DNA of 64,000 nucleotides, from contig JAAVDB010000017.1 of the NCBI GenBank assembly GCA_014802015.1, positions 39,794 through 103,793 of the forward strand, in the 5' to 3' direction. The translations under genes and the position numbers were made by a program. Of this stretch, positions 62,785 through 64,000 are shown one piece after another. The notes under the pieces are model-generated. The model searched no databases, was not told where the DNA came from, and saw only the letters and a list, made by a program, of their open reading frames with translations. The DNA is from Bacteroides sp. Its GTDB lineage: Bacteria > Bacteroidota > Bacteroidia > Bacteroidales > Muribaculaceae. The stretch's first letter is position 1. The number at the start of each line of letters is the position of its first letter.

Positions 62785-63819
62785 TTACTGTTGCTGGGCA
62801 GGTAACTGTGCGGCCGACTGCTGGGCTGCCTGCTGCTGGGCCGCCTGCTGGGCCGAGGGATACATCTTGGCCTCCCATCCTAACGCGCTCGCACCGAGCA
62901 CGGCGGCATCAGCCTCCTTGAGCTCCGAGACTAATACCTTGACCTTACCCTTGAAGGCATTCATCATATTCTTCTCCATTGACTCGATGAGCGGGCGCAT
63001 CAGCAGATCGCCTGACTTGGCGAGACCGCCGAAGATGATGATGGCCTCGGGTGACGAGAATACGACAAAGTCGGCAAACGCCTCACCGAGAATATTGCCG
63101 GTGTACTCGAATATCTCAATGGCGAGCTTATCGCCATTGACAGCGGCGTCATACACATCCTTGGAGGTTATGGACTCGATGGGGATGTTGCGGAGCACCG
63201 AGGGATCCTTGCGCAGCTCCAGGAACTCGCGGGCCGTGCGTGCCACACCTGTCGCCGAGCAGTAAGCTTCAAGACATCCCGTGCGGCCGCAACCGCAGAG
63301 GCGGCCATTGTTGCGCTTCATTATGGTGTGTCCCAGCTCGCCGGCAAATCCGTCGTGGCCATACACGAGCTGACCGTTGATGACGATACCAGAACCTACG
63401 CCGGTACCGAGGGTGATCATGATAAAGTTCTTCATGCCTCGCGCCGCACCGTAAGTCATCTCACCGATGGCGGCGGCATTGGCATCATTGGTGATGGCTA
63501 CTGGCAGGCCGAATTTCTCACTCACCATCTGAGCCAGAGGCAGAGGTGTGGGCCAGGGTATGTTGACGAACTTCTCGATCATGCCGGTGTAATAGTTCGC
63601 GTTAGGCGCACCGATACCGATACCGTGCACTTTCCCGACAGCGTCGTGCGTTTCGAGCAGCTTGGTCACACCCTGATACAGCTCTTCGATATAATCGTTG
63701 ACATCAGCGTGCTTGAGGGTCTTGATCGACGAACTGGCTATCACTACGCCACGAGCGTCAACGATGCCGAATACTGTATTGGTACCGCCTATATCGATAC
63801 CGACTACGTAAGGTTTCAT
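62785..63819 (-). CDS. ROK-family sugar kinase, 344 aa
   Basis: Seen: phosphate motif YVVGIDIGGTNTVFGIVD, the catalytic Asp in ITNDANAAAIGE, and the ROK zinc motif CGCGRTGCLEAYCS (about residue 190). It phosphorylates glucose or a related sugar such as N-acetylmannosamine; the substrate is not clear. Start ATG 63819 is preferred; an in-frame ATG lies at 63852. The last about 25 residues are an Ala/Gln repeat tail (QQAAQQQAAQQSAAQ), unusual for this family. Confidence 0.87.
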   Translation of the reverse strand: MKPYVVGIDIGGTNTVFGIVDARGVVIASSSIKTLKHADVNDYIEELYQGVTKLLETHDAVGKVHGIGIGAPNANYYTGMIEKFVNIPWPTPLPLAQMVSEKFGLPVAITNDANAAAIGEMTYGAARGMKNFIMITLGTGVGSGIVINGQLVYGHDGFAGELGHTIMKRNNGRLCGCGRTGCLEAYCSATGVARTAREFLELRKDPSVLRNIPIESITSKDVYDAAVNGDKLAIEIFEYTGNILGEAFADFVVFSSPEAIIIFGGLAKSGDLLMRPLIESMEKNMMNAFKGKVKVLVSELKEADAAVLGASALGWEAKMYPSAQQAAQQQAAQQSAAQLPAQQQ

Positions 63820-63964
63820 AGGTCTGTTATAGTTTAGATGATTATAATTCATAAGACATTTGTATTTACAACAACAAACTTACTTAAATTTATCATAAGT
63901 ATGCACGCTTATTTTCCGAAAAATTCTTAAAAAACGTAACGCGCCGGCCGAAGGCAGAAAAAAG

Positions 63965-63997
63965 TCCGGCCGCATCACCCAAACGGATGCGACCGGA
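63965..63997 (-). terminator. Terminator of a gene lying beyond the right edge
   Basis: Stem TCCGGCCGCATC (63965-63976) with GATGCGACCGGA (63986-63997), one mismatch, T run on the minus strand at about 63957-63963. Confidence 0.6.
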
Positions 63998-64000
63998 AAT

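Noticed and set aside
1..64000. CRISPR array or cas genes
   Set aside because: No set of regularly spaced direct repeats and no Cas protein was seen on either strand.

Overview
The window looks like chromosomal DNA of a gut Bacteroidales, most likely the Muribaculaceae (S24-7) or a close relative. The support is: promoters of the Bacteroidetes form TAnnTTTG instead of sigma70 boxes; a TonB receptor operon with Bacteroidetes-only partners (DUF4876, DUF6850 and DUF4857 types); a type IX secretion plug protein (DUF5103); the DUF4295 gene beside L28/L33; and GH43 and sialidase genes typical of glycan foragers. Family assignments are from memory of conserved motifs; no database was searched.

Layout. 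(1) 1-1422: 3' end of a GH43 glycosidase. (2) 1.5-6.6 kb: an AT-rich accessory island with a 186-aa unknown, a GIY-YIG nuclease behind a long structured leader, a 342-aa unknown, a WYL-domain regulator and a protein resembling the uracil-DNA-glycosylase superfamily. Three of its transcripts share one dyad-symmetric operator at a fixed distance from the -7 box. (3) 7052-13471: a complete 6.42-kb IS1595-type transposon with 37-bp terminal inverted repeats and an 8-bp target duplication, inserted in a TlpA-like thioredoxin gene whose halves lie at 6758-7051 and 13472-14250. Its cargo includes an AbaSI/PvuRts1I-like endonuclease behind a strongly folded leader, an S24-like peptidase domain with Cys in the nucleophile position beside a membrane protein, an overlapping toxin-antitoxin-like pair and several small proteins. 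(4) 14.4-17.5 kb: tRNA-Arg(CCG), ung, a C_GCAxxG_C_C protein, the T9SS plug protein and a DUF3109 protein. (5) 17.6-26.7 kb, minus strand: a lipoprotein, then a six-gene TonB receptor/ABC exporter operon. (6) 27-31 kb, minus: M3 peptidase and a large TPR protein. (7) 31.5-39.4 kb, plus: dxr, rseP, an rRNA methyltransferase, an M49 peptidase, a SAM-II riboswitch with metK, and a PAS protein. (8) 39.5-44.9 kb, minus: upp, a YhcC-type radical SAM protein, aroC, ybaK and a sialidase. (9) 45.1-50 kb, plus: two PLP sulfur-amino-acid enzymes and pnp. (10) 50.1-54 kb, minus: MATE transporter, GH13 amylase, patatin. (11) 54-60.1 kb, plus: holB, an AddB-like nuclease, hemW, a CpsB-type phosphatase. (12) 60.2-63.8 kb, minus: a PurF-like protein without the N-terminal cysteine, DUF4295, L33, L28 and a ROK kinase.

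Biology. Most of 14-64 kb is ordinary housekeeping sequence. The accessory interest is in 1.5-13.5 kb: a WYL-controlled gene set and a separate transposon-borne set, both with the look of anti-phage or nucleic-acid-modification functions. Two of the proteins (the UDG-like one and the AbaSI-like one) belong to families that can act on modified DNA bases, so defence against phages with modified DNA is a reasonable but untested idea.
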